In this document: positions 7,830 through 15,286 of the stretch, piece by piece
How positions within the stretch are numbered: position 1 is the stretch's first letter
How the letters are laid out: every line of letters starts with the position of its first letter
NCBI RefSeq assembly: GCF_003430825.1
Contig: NZ_CP024047.1
Location: 1,550,001-1,614,000, forward strand
Reading direction: 5' to 3'
Length of the DNA: 64,000 nucleotides
Source: Natrarchaeobaculum sulfurireducens
GTDB lineage: Archaea > Halobacteriota > Halobacteria > Halobacteriales > Natrialbaceae
The notes under the pieces: model-generated
Told to the model about the DNA's origin: nothing
Database searches by the model: none
Seen by the model: the letters and a program-made list of their open reading frames with translations, nothing else
Program-made: the position numbers and the translations under genes

Positions 7830-9173
7830 TCAGACGAGACTTGCGCCGTCGAACTCGCCGCGGCTGTACTCGACGTCCATCACGTCCAGAATCGTTGGGG
7901 CGATGTCGAACAGGTCGGCACCCTCGATCGACGCGTCCGGATGGTCGACGTACAACGCCGTGTCGTCGAAGCTGTGCATGCCGTTTCGCGGCCCCGTATC
8001 GAAGATCGCAGAATCAGCCTTGAAGCCGGATTTCAGATCGAAACCGTTGGTCGGGATCGCGACCAGATCCGGCGCGATGTCGTCGTGGTCGCCACGGAAT
8101 GCGTCTTCTTTCTCGACGACTCGATCGACGACTGGTCGGCCGTCGGGGCTCTCGAGCTCGAGTAGCTGGGCTTTGAGTTCATCACGAACCTCGGTGTACT
8201 CGTCTTCGGGAACGGAGCCACGGGGCTCACGACCTTCGAGGTTGAGGTAGAACCGGCCGGGGATGAACGAGTACGCTTTCGTCTCGTCGGCGATGTCTCC
8301 CAGTTCGGCGGGCTCGTCGGTCGAAAAGGAGAGCCAGCCCTCCTCGCGGAGCCACTCGTTGCAGTGGACCTCGTAATCTAAACTCGTAAAGCCGTGATCT
8401 GAAGCGACGACGAGGGTGACGTCGTCGGCGAGCGCCGCACGCAGTCGGCCGATATACTCGTCGACTTTCCGATAGAAGTCGATGAACTCCGCTCGATACT
8501 CGCCGTCGCGTTCGTACTCCTCGAACAGGAAGTGATTGACCCGGTCGGTCGTCATGAAGACGCCGAAAAAGAGATCCCAATCGTCTTCCTCGACGTAGTG
8601 TTTGAACGCCTCGAAGCGAGCGTCGAGCGTCGCGTGGGCGTCCTCGATAAACTCCGCCTTGTCCGTCTCGTGGCCCAGTTTCGGGTTGACGTCGATCCGG
8701 TACTCGAGCGACTCGAGCGTCTCGCGAACGTCGTCCGGATAGGCAGCCTTCTCTAGACCGCTCGAGAGAAAGCCCGAGACCATCCGCTGGACGTTTCGCT
8801 GGGGCGGGAACGTCACTGGGACGTTCATAACGGTCGCTCGACGTCCGGCCTCCTGAACCCGATCCCAGAGGCGGTCGGCCTGCACGTCACGGCCCATCGG
8901 GACGTACGTGTCGTACGTCCCATTTTCACGGTCCTGGAAGCCGTAAACGCCGGTTTCACCGGGGTTCATTCCAGTCGTCAGCGACGGCCAACAGGCGCTC
9001 GATTCCGGCGGGACGATACTCGAGATTTCGCCCGCTGATCCCTCGTCGGCGATCGCTGCGAAGTTCGGGAACAGTTCCTCGTGTTCCGACAAGAGACTGT
9101 ATGGCACGCCATCGACGCCGATAAACGCGACCCGGGGGCTGCCGTCACCCCGCAATCGATCGAATAGGCCCAT
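7830..9173 (-). CDS. Alkaline-phosphatase-superfamily phosphodiesterase/nucleotide pyrophosphatase
   Basis: A 447-residue metal-dependent hydrolase of the type I phosphodiesterase/NPP group. Metal-binding and nucleophile regions are visible: FIGVDGVPYSLL (D21), the nucleophile stretch ESSACWPSLTTGMNPGETG (residues 57-75), DRVNHFLFEE, the paired metal motif VASDHGF, and the late histidine in NGMHSFDDTAL. Related archaeal enzymes split phosphodiester or pyrophosphate bonds; the substrate cannot be told from sequence. There is no signal peptide, so it is cytoplasmic. Start ATG 9173 (MGLFDRLRGDG) is typical; the nine codons upstream are not conserved-looking. Confidence 0.85.
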   Translation of the reverse strand: MGLFDRLRGDGSPRVAFIGVDGVPYSLLSEHEELFPNFAAIADEGSAGEISSIVPPESSACWPSLTTGMNPGETGVYGFQDRENGTYDTYVPMGRDVQADRLWDRVQEAGRRATVMNVPVTFPPQRNVQRMVSGFLSSGLEKAAYPDDVRETLESLEYRIDVNPKLGHETDKAEFIEDAHATLDARFEAFKHYVEEDDWDLFFGVFMTTDRVNHFLFEEYERDGEYRAEFIDFYRKVDEYIGRLRAALADDVTLVVASDHGFTSLDYEVHCNEWLREEGWLSFSTDEPAELGDIADETKAYSFIPGRFYLNLEGREPRGSVPEDEYTEVRDELKAQLLELESPDGRPVVDRVVEKEDAFRGDHDDIAPDLVAIPTNGFDLKSGFKADSAIFDTGPRNGMHSFDDTALYVDHPDASIEGADLFDIAPTILDVMDVEYSRGEFDGASLV

Positions 9174-9423
9174 GGGCCGTCGTAGTCCGACCGGATACAA
9201 GAAGCTTCGTTTCAGAACACTTTACTGAGAAGAACAAAGGTTGTGAGCCTGAGCCGAGGGGCCACCGATTTGCTCGAGTCGATCGGCGGGCAGTTCTCAC
9301 GGTCAGCACTACGTTTTCTGGGGTGGATTCCGTCTCTCGGGGGGACAGGCACGTCTATCAGCGGAGACAGGCGTCGCCACCTAAGAGTTCAGGACGCCGG
9401 TCGACGGGGACTCGTTTGGGCCG

Positions 9424-9555
9424 TCACTTCTCGCGACCGTCGTCCGGCGGCTCGAAGTTAGTCGGGACGACCGTGAGGTGGTCGATGCCGACGTTCGTCT
9501 CGGGGATCTCGTCGGCCGAATCGACGTCGCGGGGAGTGTGGTTGGATGCTGCCAT
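9424..9555 (-). CDS. Small acidic protein of 43 residues
   Basis: A short frame starting MAASNHTPRDVDSADEIPET and ending with a Glu/Asp-rich tail. A strong minus-strand TATA (ATTTTATTGA, 9581-9590) sits about 30 bp before ATG 9555, as expected for a leaderless haloarchaeal gene, and codon third positions are GC-rich. No cysteine, no membrane span. The promoter and composition make it likely that this micro-protein is real, but I do not recognise its family. Confidence 0.6.
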   Translation of the reverse strand: MAASNHTPRDVDSADEIPETNVGIDHLTVVPTNFEPPDDGREK

Positions 9556-9580
9556 AACAGGTACAGCTACGCCAGCCCTC

Positions 9581-9590
9581 TCAATAAAAT
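9581..9590 (-). promoter_or_regulatory. TATA box for the 43-residue protein
   Basis: Minus-strand ATTTTATTGA about 30 bp before ATG 9555. Confidence 0.55.
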
Positions 9591-9747
9591 TACTCATGCT
9601 CATAATGCATCGGTGAGGCCGGTCGGATAACCACAGTGTATGCGATCGGCTCACAGCCGACAGCGGCGAAAAAACGTGGTGGTCATGGGCCGATCCGAAC
9701 GTCCGGCGAGCACAACGGCGCCAAGCCGGACTGCACCGGGACCGGAA

Positions 9748-10281
9748 CTACTCGAAGTGTTCCTCGTAGAGGTCCTGGGCGTGCTCGATCGCGTCGTAGG
9801 CGGCCTGCTTGTCCTCCCAGCCCAGGGTCTCGACTTCCTTGCCGGCCTCTAAGTTCTTGTAGGTCGAGAAGAACTCGTCGATCTCGTCTCGTTTTTGCTG
9901 TGGGATGTCCTCGAGATCTTCGATGTGATCGAACCGCGGGTCCTCGGTGGGGACGGCGATTACCTTGTCGTCCTGTTCACCGTCGTCGTCCATTTTCATC
10001 AGCGCGACCGGGCGAGCTTCGATCACGCAGCCGGGGAACGTCTGGTCTTCGACGAGGACGAGCACGTCGAAGGGGTCCTCGTCGTCGTAGTACGACTGCG
10101 GAATAAAGCCGTAGTCGCTCGGGTAGTGAACGTTCGAGTGGAGCACGCGGTCTAAGACGACGCCGGGGACGTCCTTGTCGTACTCGTACTTGTTGCGTTC
10201 ACCCTTGAGACACTCGACCACGGCGTAGATCTCTTCTGGTGGGTTCGGTCCGGTTTCTACGTCTTCCCAGAGGTTTACCAT
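9748..10281 (-). CDS. ppa: Inorganic pyrophosphatase (class A)
   Basis: A 177-residue cytosolic enzyme that hydrolyses pyrophosphate released by biosynthesis and so pulls those reactions forward. The family I signature is clear: KYEYDKDVPG with substrate-binding Lys/Glu/Tyr, HYPSDYGFIPQS, and the metal-binding DDEDPFDVLVL with a following Asp (EDQTFPG). Later, KVIAVPTEDPR and the C-terminal FFSTYKNLE motif match the family. ATG 10281 (MVNLWEDVETG) is the standard start; the in-frame upstream residues lie in the promoter. It is divergent from the PadR gene across a 198 bp region with two perfect inverted repeats. Confidence 0.95.
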   Translation of the reverse strand: MVNLWEDVETGPNPPEEIYAVVECLKGERNKYEYDKDVPGVVLDRVLHSNVHYPSDYGFIPQSYYDDEDPFDVLVLVEDQTFPGCVIEARPVALMKMDDDGEQDDKVIAVPTEDPRFDHIEDLEDIPQQKRDEIDEFFSTYKNLEAGKEVETLGWEDKQAAYDAIEHAQDLYEEHFE

Positions 10282-10343
10282 GTAGCGATGATTCCACGGT
10301 CGATCAAAAAGTACTTTCCTAATCACGTTTCACTCACAGATGA

Positions 10344-10358
10344 GGCTGCCAGGCAGCC
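10344..10358. promoter_or_regulatory. Perfect inverted repeat upstream of ppa
   Basis: GGCTGCC-A-GGCAGCC is a 7-bp inverted repeat with a one-base centre, 63 bp before the ppa start. It may be an operator or part of a transcript hairpin; there is no direct evidence. Confidence 0.4.
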
Positions 10359-10403
10359 GACAGACGACCCCCCAAATGCGGCTCATCGGGCATCGCCGCA
10401 GGC

Positions 10404-10422
10404 GGTTAGACGGCGTCTAACC
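10404..10422. promoter_or_regulatory. Candidate operator between ppa and padR
   Basis: GGTTAGACG-G-CGTCTAACC is a perfect 9-bp inverted repeat with a one-base centre. It lies about 26 bp upstream of the padR TATA element and 122 bp from the ppa start. The position next to a dimeric wHTH regulator gene suggests a binding site for that protein. Confidence 0.5.
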
Positions 10423-10447
10423 TCCATCAAAACTGAATAGTTGGCAA

Positions 10448-10457
10448 GTCTTAAATA
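10448..10457 (+). promoter_or_regulatory. TATA box for the PadR-family gene
   Basis: GTCTTAAATA lies 23-32 bp before ATG 10480, consistent with a leaderless transcript. Confidence 0.5.
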
Positions 10458-10479
10458 GTCTGGTGACATTTACATAAGT

Positions 10480-10839
10480 ATGTCAGAGGCACAATCAATC
10501 ACCGGCGAACAGAGTATTGCACGCGAACTTACCGCGTTCCAGACGAACATCCTCGTCATCCTCGCCAAAGAACCGATGTACGGGCTGGCGATCAAGCGCG
10601 AACTCGAGGACTACTACGGGACGGAAGTCAACCACGGTCGACTCTACCCCAACCTCGACGAGCTCGTCGACCTTGGACTGGTCGAAAAGAGCGAACTCGA
10701 CAAGCGAACCAACCAGTACTCCCTGACCGATGACGGCTACGAAGCCGTCCTCGACGGCGTCCGTTGGACCTTCTCGAAGGTCGTCACCGACGACGACCGC
10801 GCCGACGAGATCCGCGAACTGGTCGACGAGAGCTACTGA
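10480..10839 (+). CDS. PadR-family winged-helix transcriptional regulator
   Basis: A 119-residue DNA-binding protein. The winged helix spans about residues 17-95: FQTNILVILAKEPMYGLAIK is the PadR N-terminal helix pair, NHGRLYPNLDELVDLGLVEK the recognition helix and wing, and RTNQYSLTDDGYEAV the second strand. It lacks the long C-terminal dimerisation domain of PadR subfamily 1, so it belongs to the short type. Ligand and targets are unknown; the perfect 19-bp palindrome at 10404-10422 is a natural candidate site. Its stop overlaps by 7 bp the end of the convergent gene at 10833. Confidence 0.88.
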   Translation: MSEAQSITGEQSIARELTAFQTNILVILAKEPMYGLAIKRELEDYYGTEVNHGRLYPNLDELVDLGLVEKSELDKRTNQYSLTDDGYEAVLDGVRWTFSKVVTDDDRADEIRELVDESY

Positions 10840-11456
10840 AAACGGTACTCGGGCACCGTTTCTCCGGCCGTCTCGTAGACGAGCGTGATCGAATCGTCGA
10901 TCACAGCCCGCTGGGCAGCTGACGGCCACGCATTTCGGACGAAATATTCGAGGCGAAACTCCGTGAGCTCCGGCCCTGTCAACGACTCGATCGGCTTCGC
11001 GTAGTGGTTGCTCCCGAAATCGGCGAGCGCGTCGGCGTTGTCGCCATGGACGTCGCCGTGGGCCGCACGCACCGCAGACGCGAGTTCCCGATTCTGGGCG
11101 TCGACGTCCGACCAGTCGTCGGGATCACCAGTGCCCTCGAGCGGTCGTTCGATGGCTCGGGAGAGATCCTCGATACGGTCGGTTCTGATGACGCCGTCGT
11201 CGTGCCACTCTGCAGGATGGAGGACGAGGACCGCATCACCGTCCTCGTCTCGAATCCGGGCAGTGAAGTGGTGTTCGTCGAGAAGCGTTGCCCGTCGCTC
11301 GGCGTGTGCCTCGGCTTCTGCGTCTTCCGGTACGGACCGCGCTAACCTGGTCAATCGTTCGGCTTCCTCGATGACCTCGGCCGGGAGTTCATCGTGGGAA
11401 CCGTCGGCGTCGGACCCACCGTCGGTCGGATCGGCGTCGTCCATCTGATCGCTCAT
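10833..11456 (-). CDS. rnhA operon protein (haloarchaeal, unknown function)
   Basis: A 207-residue acidic protein that I recognise as the haloarchaeal family usually annotated rnhA operon protein because it travels with RNase HI. The N-terminal 25 residues are Asp/Ser-rich and likely disordered; the core starts at AEVIEEAERLTRLA and contains HHFTARIRDEDGDAVLVLHP, suggesting a beta-rich domain followed by helices ending in EYFVRNAWPSAAQ. No catalytic motif is obvious. It follows rnhA on the same strand with a 180 bp gap, which is long for one operon and contains a TATA-like GAGTATCG before its own ATG. Confidence 0.82.
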   Translation of the reverse strand: MSDQMDDADPTDGGSDADGSHDELPAEVIEEAERLTRLARSVPEDAEAEAHAERRATLLDEHHFTARIRDEDGDAVLVLHPAEWHDDGVIRTDRIEDLSRAIERPLEGTGDPDDWSDVDAQNRELASAVRAAHGDVHGDNADALADFGSNHYAKPIESLTGPELTEFRLEYFVRNAWPSAAQRAVIDDSITLVYETAGETVPEYRFQ

Positions 11457-11636
11457 ATCGGTCGTAGGTGACGATACTCTTCGGCTGGCTTTCCCGTTGT
11501 CGATCGCTGGACGACGGGGCAGCGTTCATACTGACTGATAGACTCACTGAAGCGCGTTCACCGGACGAGCGTAGCAAACCCTTACACTCACTCTGTCTGA
11601 CAGTGTCATCAGCGCCCTCAGTTCCGGTAGCGTCGA

Positions 11637-12230
11637 TTACGACCGATCGAGCGCCGCGTTTGCGAGTTCGTCTGCGTGCTCGTTGACCTCACGAGGAACG
11701 TGCTCGAGGGTCCACTCGTCGAACTGCGAGAGGAGTTCGTGGACCGTGACGCGTTTCTCGCGCAGTTCGGGGTTGTTCGTGTTGTACTCGCCGCGAACCT
11801 GTTTGACCACGAGTTCGGAGTCGCCGCGGAGGTGGACCTCGTCGTACCCGTACTCTCGGACGGCCTCGAGGGCGGCGATCAGCGCCTCGTACTCGGCCTG
11901 GTTGTTCGTCCCCGTCCCGATTCGCTTGCTTCCTTCTGCGACGATACCGTCGCCAGTGACGATCACCCAGCCAATCGCTGCCGGGCCCGGGTTTCCGCGG
12001 GCCGCACCGTCGAAATGGACATGTGCGCGGCCGCTCTCCGCCCGAAGCACGGCCTCGAGTTCTCGTGGTGTTTCACCCTGGATGACCACCTTGTCGTCGT
12101 AGGCGACGGCCGTGGCATTTCCTCGACTCGCGCGCCAGCGTTCGTGGTCAGTGTTGCCGTCTTCGACGGCTACACCGGCGTCCTCGAGGCGTTCACGAGC
12201 GACGTCGACGTCACACTCGATAACGGGCAT
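11637..12230 (-). CDS. rnhA: Ribonuclease HI with N-terminal extension
   Basis: A 197-residue enzyme that degrades the RNA strand of RNA-DNA hybrids. The catalytic acid set is complete: D74 in HVHFDGAARGNPGPA, E114 in NNQAEYEAL, D137 in LRGDSELVV and D187 in HADELAN. Residues 1-67 form an N-terminal domain (MPVIECDVDVARERLEDA) seen in haloarchaeal RNase HI; it is not the eukaryotic hybrid-binding domain by eye. ATG 12230 is preferred because a TATA-like CTTTAGTTA lies about 27 bp upstream; the frame upstream of it overlaps that promoter. Confidence 0.92.
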   Translation of the reverse strand: MPVIECDVDVARERLEDAGVAVEDGNTDHERWRASRGNATAVAYDDKVVIQGETPRELEAVLRAESGRAHVHFDGAARGNPGPAAIGWVIVTGDGIVAEGSKRIGTGTNNQAEYEALIAALEAVREYGYDEVHLRGDSELVVKQVRGEYNTNNPELREKRVTVHELLSQFDEWTLEHVPREVNEHADELANAALDRS

Positions 12231-12350
12231 TCGATGCTGTGATCGGCCAGTTCTAACTAAAGTCTTTCCGGTTTCAAATCGTAAACCTCGCTTCTGAAGC
12301 CCCGTATCCTTCCATATCGGGAGATAACAGTCAACCATGCAAAACGGTTA

Positions 12351-12366
12351 CCGAAAGTTTATATAT
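12351..12366 (+). promoter_or_regulatory. BRE/TATA promoter of tfb
   Basis: CCGAAAGTTTATATAT is a textbook archaeal BRE plus TATA element, 27-42 bp before the tfb ATG 12393; a second TATAAAA at 12381-12387 is too close to the start to act for this gene. Confidence 0.75.
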
Positions 12367-12392
12367 GATGGTGCTACTACTATAAAAGTGCG

Positions 12393-13355
12393 ATGACACG
12401 GTCCACCCGCCAGCGGGAGCGAACGCGTGAGACGGACGAGACCGAGCAACAGGAGGGGGTACGTGCCTGTCCCGAGTGTGAATCGGAGAACCTCGTCAAG
12501 GACTCAGACCGGGGTGAGCTCATCTGTGAAGACTGTGGGCTCGTCGTGGAAGAAGAAAAAATCGATCCGGGCCCTGAGTGGCGGGCGTTCAACCACCAGG
12601 AACGACAGCAGAAGTCCCGCGTCGGCGCCCCGACGACCCAGACGATGCACGATAAGGGGCTCACGACGACAATCGACTGGAAGGACAAAGACGCCTACGG
12701 TCGCTCGATCTCCTCGAAGAAACGCAGCCAGATGCATCGATTGCGCAAATGGCAAGAGCGAATCCGAACGAAAGACGCCGGAGAGCGCAACCTGCAGTTC
12801 GCTCTCAGCGAAATCGATCGAATGGCCTCGGCACTCGGCGTCCCTCGTTCCGTTCGTGAAGTAGCGTCAGTCATCTACCGTCGTGCACTCAAAGAGGACC
12901 TCATTCGCGGTCGGTCGATCGAGGGTGTCGCGACATCCGCGCTGTACGCTGCCTGTCGGAAAGAAGGTATCCCTCGAAGCCTCGAGGAAATCTCGGAAGT
13001 CTCACGCGTCGAACGGAAAGAGATCGGTCGAACGTACCGCTATATCTCGCAGGAACTCGGCCTCGAGATGCGACCCGTCGACCCGAAAAAGTACGTCCCG
13101 CGCTTCTGTTCTGAACTCGAACTCTCCGAAGAGGTCCAGACCAAGGCCAACGAAATCATCGAGAAGACGGCCGAGGAAGGACTCCTCTCAGGGAAGTCAC
13201 CAACCGGCTACGCCGCCGCTGCAATCTACGCCGCGTCGTTACTGTGCAACGAGAAAAAGACCCAACGAGAGGTCGCTGACGTCGCACAGGTGACCGAGGT
13301 GACGATCCGGAATCGGTATCAAGAACAGATCGAAGCGATGGGCATTCACGGCTAA
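12393..13355 (+). CDS. tfb: Transcription initiation factor TFB
   Basis: A 320-residue TFIIB homolog that bridges TBP-bound promoter DNA and RNA polymerase. After a 22-residue charged leader comes a zinc ribbon with C26, C29, C45 and C48, then the B-reader segment ([12 protein letters not shown]) and two cyclin-like repeats (about residues 115-205 and 215-305); the second contains [20 protein letters not shown] and the C-terminal [22 protein letters not shown]. Haloarchaea carry many tfb paralogs with partly different promoter preference, and this one has intact ribbon and reader, so it is a full-function type. It is monocistronic with a strong promoter. Confidence 0.96.
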   Translation: MTRSTRQRERTRETDETEQQEGVRACPECESENLVKDSDRGELICEDCGLVVEEEKIDPGPEWRAFNHQERQQKSRVGAPTTQTMHDKGLTTTIDWKDKDAYGRSISSKKRSQMHRLRKWQERIRTKDAGERNLQFALSEIDRMASALGVPRSVREVASVIYRRALKEDLIRGRSIEGVATSALYAACRKEGIPRSLEEISEVSRVERKEIGRTYRYISQELGLEMRPVDPKKYVPRFCSELELSEEVQTKANEIIEKTAEEGLLSGKSPTGYAAAAIYAASLLCNEKKTQREVADVAQVTEVTIRNRYQEQIEAMGIHG

Positions 13356-13673
13356 CCCGTTCGCTCACCACGTTCATTTTATCGATCGACGAGCACTGAC
13401 CACCGCATGGGCTCTCAGAACCGACCAGCCTTGCCGGAGTTACGACCAATGCAGGACACCGACGCTCGACACCTGCGGTGCCCGTGAATTAACTCCGTGG
13501 GGGAGAGGGATGACTCTGTTTCAGACCAAGGCGTCGGCGACGCTGATCAGTCGAGACACTGGCTGAAGCGAGTGCTCTACTCGAGACCGAGTTGATAAAA
13601 GCAGCTCTAGCTGGGCCGGCCGATCTGGCCTCAGGGCAAACGGTAATCCGCGATCGCTTCACGAGGTGGCGAG
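13356..13673. other. Intergenic region, 318 bp, with a possible micro-ORF
   Basis: Between tfb and the convergent Asp-repeat lipoprotein. The only candidate I see is a 26-codon frame at 13407-13487 (MGSQNRPALPELRPMQ) preceded by TTCATTTTAT at 13373-13382, about 27 bp upstream, which is leaderless spacing. It is too short to judge by codon use. The rest shows no gene, tRNA or long repeat. Confidence 0.5.
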
Positions 13674-14033
13674 TTACTCCTCGTCGTCCTCGTCGTCGTC
13701 CATCTCGTCGTCTTCCTCATCGTCTTCGTCGTCATCCATCGGATCGTCGTCTTCGTCGTCGTCCATCTCGTCGTCTTCTTCATCATCCATCGGGTCATCG
13801 TCTTCGTCGTCGTCCATCTCGTCATCTTCATCGTCATCCATCGGGTCGTCATCCATCTCGTCATCTTCATCGTCATCCATCGGGTCGTCGTCCATCTCGT
13901 CGTCTTCGTCGTCTACTGGATCCTCCTCTTCGGGGTCTTCTTCTTCAGGTTCGTCGGCACAACCGGCGAGCGCAGCAGCACCAACTACGCCACTCAGTGC
14001 GATCATCCGTCGGCGTGATATTTGGTCGTCCAT
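13674..14033 (-). CDS. Asp/Glu/Met tandem-repeat Tat lipoprotein
   Basis: A 119-residue secreted lipoprotein: twin-arginine signal SRRRMIALSG and lipobox ALAGC with the lipidated cysteine at residue 25. Everything after residue 27 is made of Asp/Glu with periodic Met and Pro, in units such as DDEMDDDPMDDDE repeated two to four times, so the mature chain is a highly charged disordered tether of about 90 residues. The DNA is a corresponding tandem repeat of GTCGTC/CATC units that should be prone to slippage. The start ATG 14033 is set by the Tat leader. Function unknown; it may bind cations or act as a surface spacer. Confidence 0.82.
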   Translation of the reverse strand: MDDQISRRRMIALSGVVGAAALAGCADEPEEEDPEEEDPVDDEDDEMDDDPMDDDEDDEMDDDPMDDDEDDEMDDDEDDDPMDDEEDDEMDDDEDDDPMDDDEDDEEDDEMDDDEDDEE

Positions 14034-14161
14034 CGGCGTACGGAAGCGACACGCCGATACCAAAGAGAATGCGTGACTTATTACCAGCAACGGGACGACA
14101 AGCGCGGCTTATTTTCAGTCGATAACTTCACGGGATGAGCCCCAGACGCTAGAGACAACAA

Positions 14162-14392
14162 ATGCGTATTGTAAATCAGACACGAACAAGCCAAATACGA
14201 AGGCAGCTTCGATCTAAGCCATCGTCAAGAAAGAATGATTTACTCGAGCGTGTTCGTGAAATACCACCGGTGACGACCGGCTTTGAGAAGCTCTAGACCA
14301 CACCGAGGTTCAGTTTCATTGATCCAGACGGACGGGCCACTGACTATGCGATAGTGTGTCCATGCCCACGAGAGAGTTCACGGTCGCCGTGA
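14162..14392 (+). pseudogene. Possible broken small gene in an AT-richer intergenic region
   Basis: The 394 bp between the lipoprotein (start 14033) and gfcR (end 14428) hold no intact gene. One frame from ATG 14162 reads MRIVNQTRTSQIRRQLRSK..., stops at TAG 14294-14296 after VTTGFEKL, and continues open as RFSFIDPDGRATDYAIVCP to TGA 14390-14392. The second part looks like a real protein segment (alternating hydrophobic, DPDG turn), so this may be a decayed 76-codon gene. Codon third positions are less GC-rich than in neighbouring genes. Chance is not excluded. Confidence 0.3.
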
Positions 14393-14427
14393 TATCCAGT
14401 TATACGCGACAATCAGTCGTCAAATCA

Positions 14428-15078
14428 TTAATCGCCTTTTCCGACGCTGATCACCTGGAGCAGGGAGTAGACGGGAACACCCTCGAGTTCCTCGACGCCC
14501 TGTTTGTCCGCGAGGACGACACATGCCAGTGGTTCGCCACCGTCGGCCCGAATAGCCTCGATCGTCTCGCGCATCGTCGTGCCGCTCGTGATCGTATCGT
14601 CTACGATGTAACACTCTCGGTCGCGGATGCCCGCGAAGTTCCGACTGAACGTGCCACCGAGGTCTTCGATGTCACCTTCTTCCCACTGGTGTTTCGCGGG
14701 CGTGTAGGTCGCCAAGTCCGTCTCGAGTTCTCGCGCAACGAGAGTCGCCACCGGACCACCGGCTTTCTCGATACCGACGGTGAGGTCGACGTCTTCACCG
14801 TGTTTCGCGAGAAGGTCGCCCATTGCCGCCGCGATGTAGCGCATGCGTTTACTGTCTCTGCCGATGGCTGACCAGTCGACGTGAATGTCTTGTGGGCTGC
14901 CGGCTGGGACTGTGGGTTCGGCCGGTCGATCCTGGGGCTCCGGCGTCGTCCCGCTTCGCTCGACCAGCCAGCTCGCGGTCTCTCTCGAGACGTTCAGTTC
15001 GTCGGCGATCTCACCCTTCGAGAGCCCCCGTGCTGCGAGCTCGGCCGCGCTCTCGATGAGGTCGTCCACGTTTTTCAT
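14428..15078 (-). CDS. gfcR: GfcR, PyrE-like transcriptional regulator of sugar catabolism
   Basis: A 216-residue protein joining an N-terminal HTH (residues about 8-45, GLSKGEIADELNVSRETASW) to a phosphoribosyltransferase domain with the PRPP loop CYIVDDTITSGTTM. In Haloferax the homolog GfcR activates genes of semiphosphorylative Entner-Doudoroff sugar breakdown, and the PRT fold senses a metabolite rather than making OMP. Start ATG 15078 is fixed by a TATA box (TCTATAAAAG, 15101-15110, minus strand) 27 bp away; older long readings of this frame run through the promoter. It is divergent from the HAD hydrolase at 15287. Confidence 0.9.
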   Translation of the reverse strand: MKNVDDLIESAAELAARGLSKGEIADELNVSRETASWLVERSGTTPEPQDRPAEPTVPAGSPQDIHVDWSAIGRDSKRMRYIAAAMGDLLAKHGEDVDLTVGIEKAGGPVATLVARELETDLATYTPAKHQWEEGDIEDLGGTFSRNFAGIRDRECYIVDDTITSGTTMRETIEAIRADGGEPLACVVLADKQGVEELEGVPVYSLLQVISVGKGD

Positions 15079-15100
15079 ATGAACTCGGCTTTGGTCGCGG

Positions 15101-15110
15101 CTTTTATAGA
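15101..15110 (-). promoter_or_regulatory. TATA box of gfcR
   Basis: Minus-strand TCTATAAAAG ends 23 bp before ATG 15078, giving a leaderless transcript and fixing the gfcR start. Confidence 0.7.
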
Positions 15111-15286
15111 CGTGTCGTCGTTTCCGAGTAGCGTGTGCCTGCAATTGCTCGGGTACATACAACTTCGATCGAACGCCGTGGTAAAAGTTCTTTCTCAGCC
15201 GAGTAAATATTGAAAACAGTGTCGATCGCCGTATGAATCGGGCAGGACCGAAAACGGTTATCCGCTTGCCACTGCCTGTAAGTGAC

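Noticed and set aside
13674-13930. Array of short repeats resembling a CRISPR or satellite
   Set aside because: The units are in frame with a lipoprotein of Asp/Glu/Met repeats, lack unique spacers, and are explained by coding repetition.
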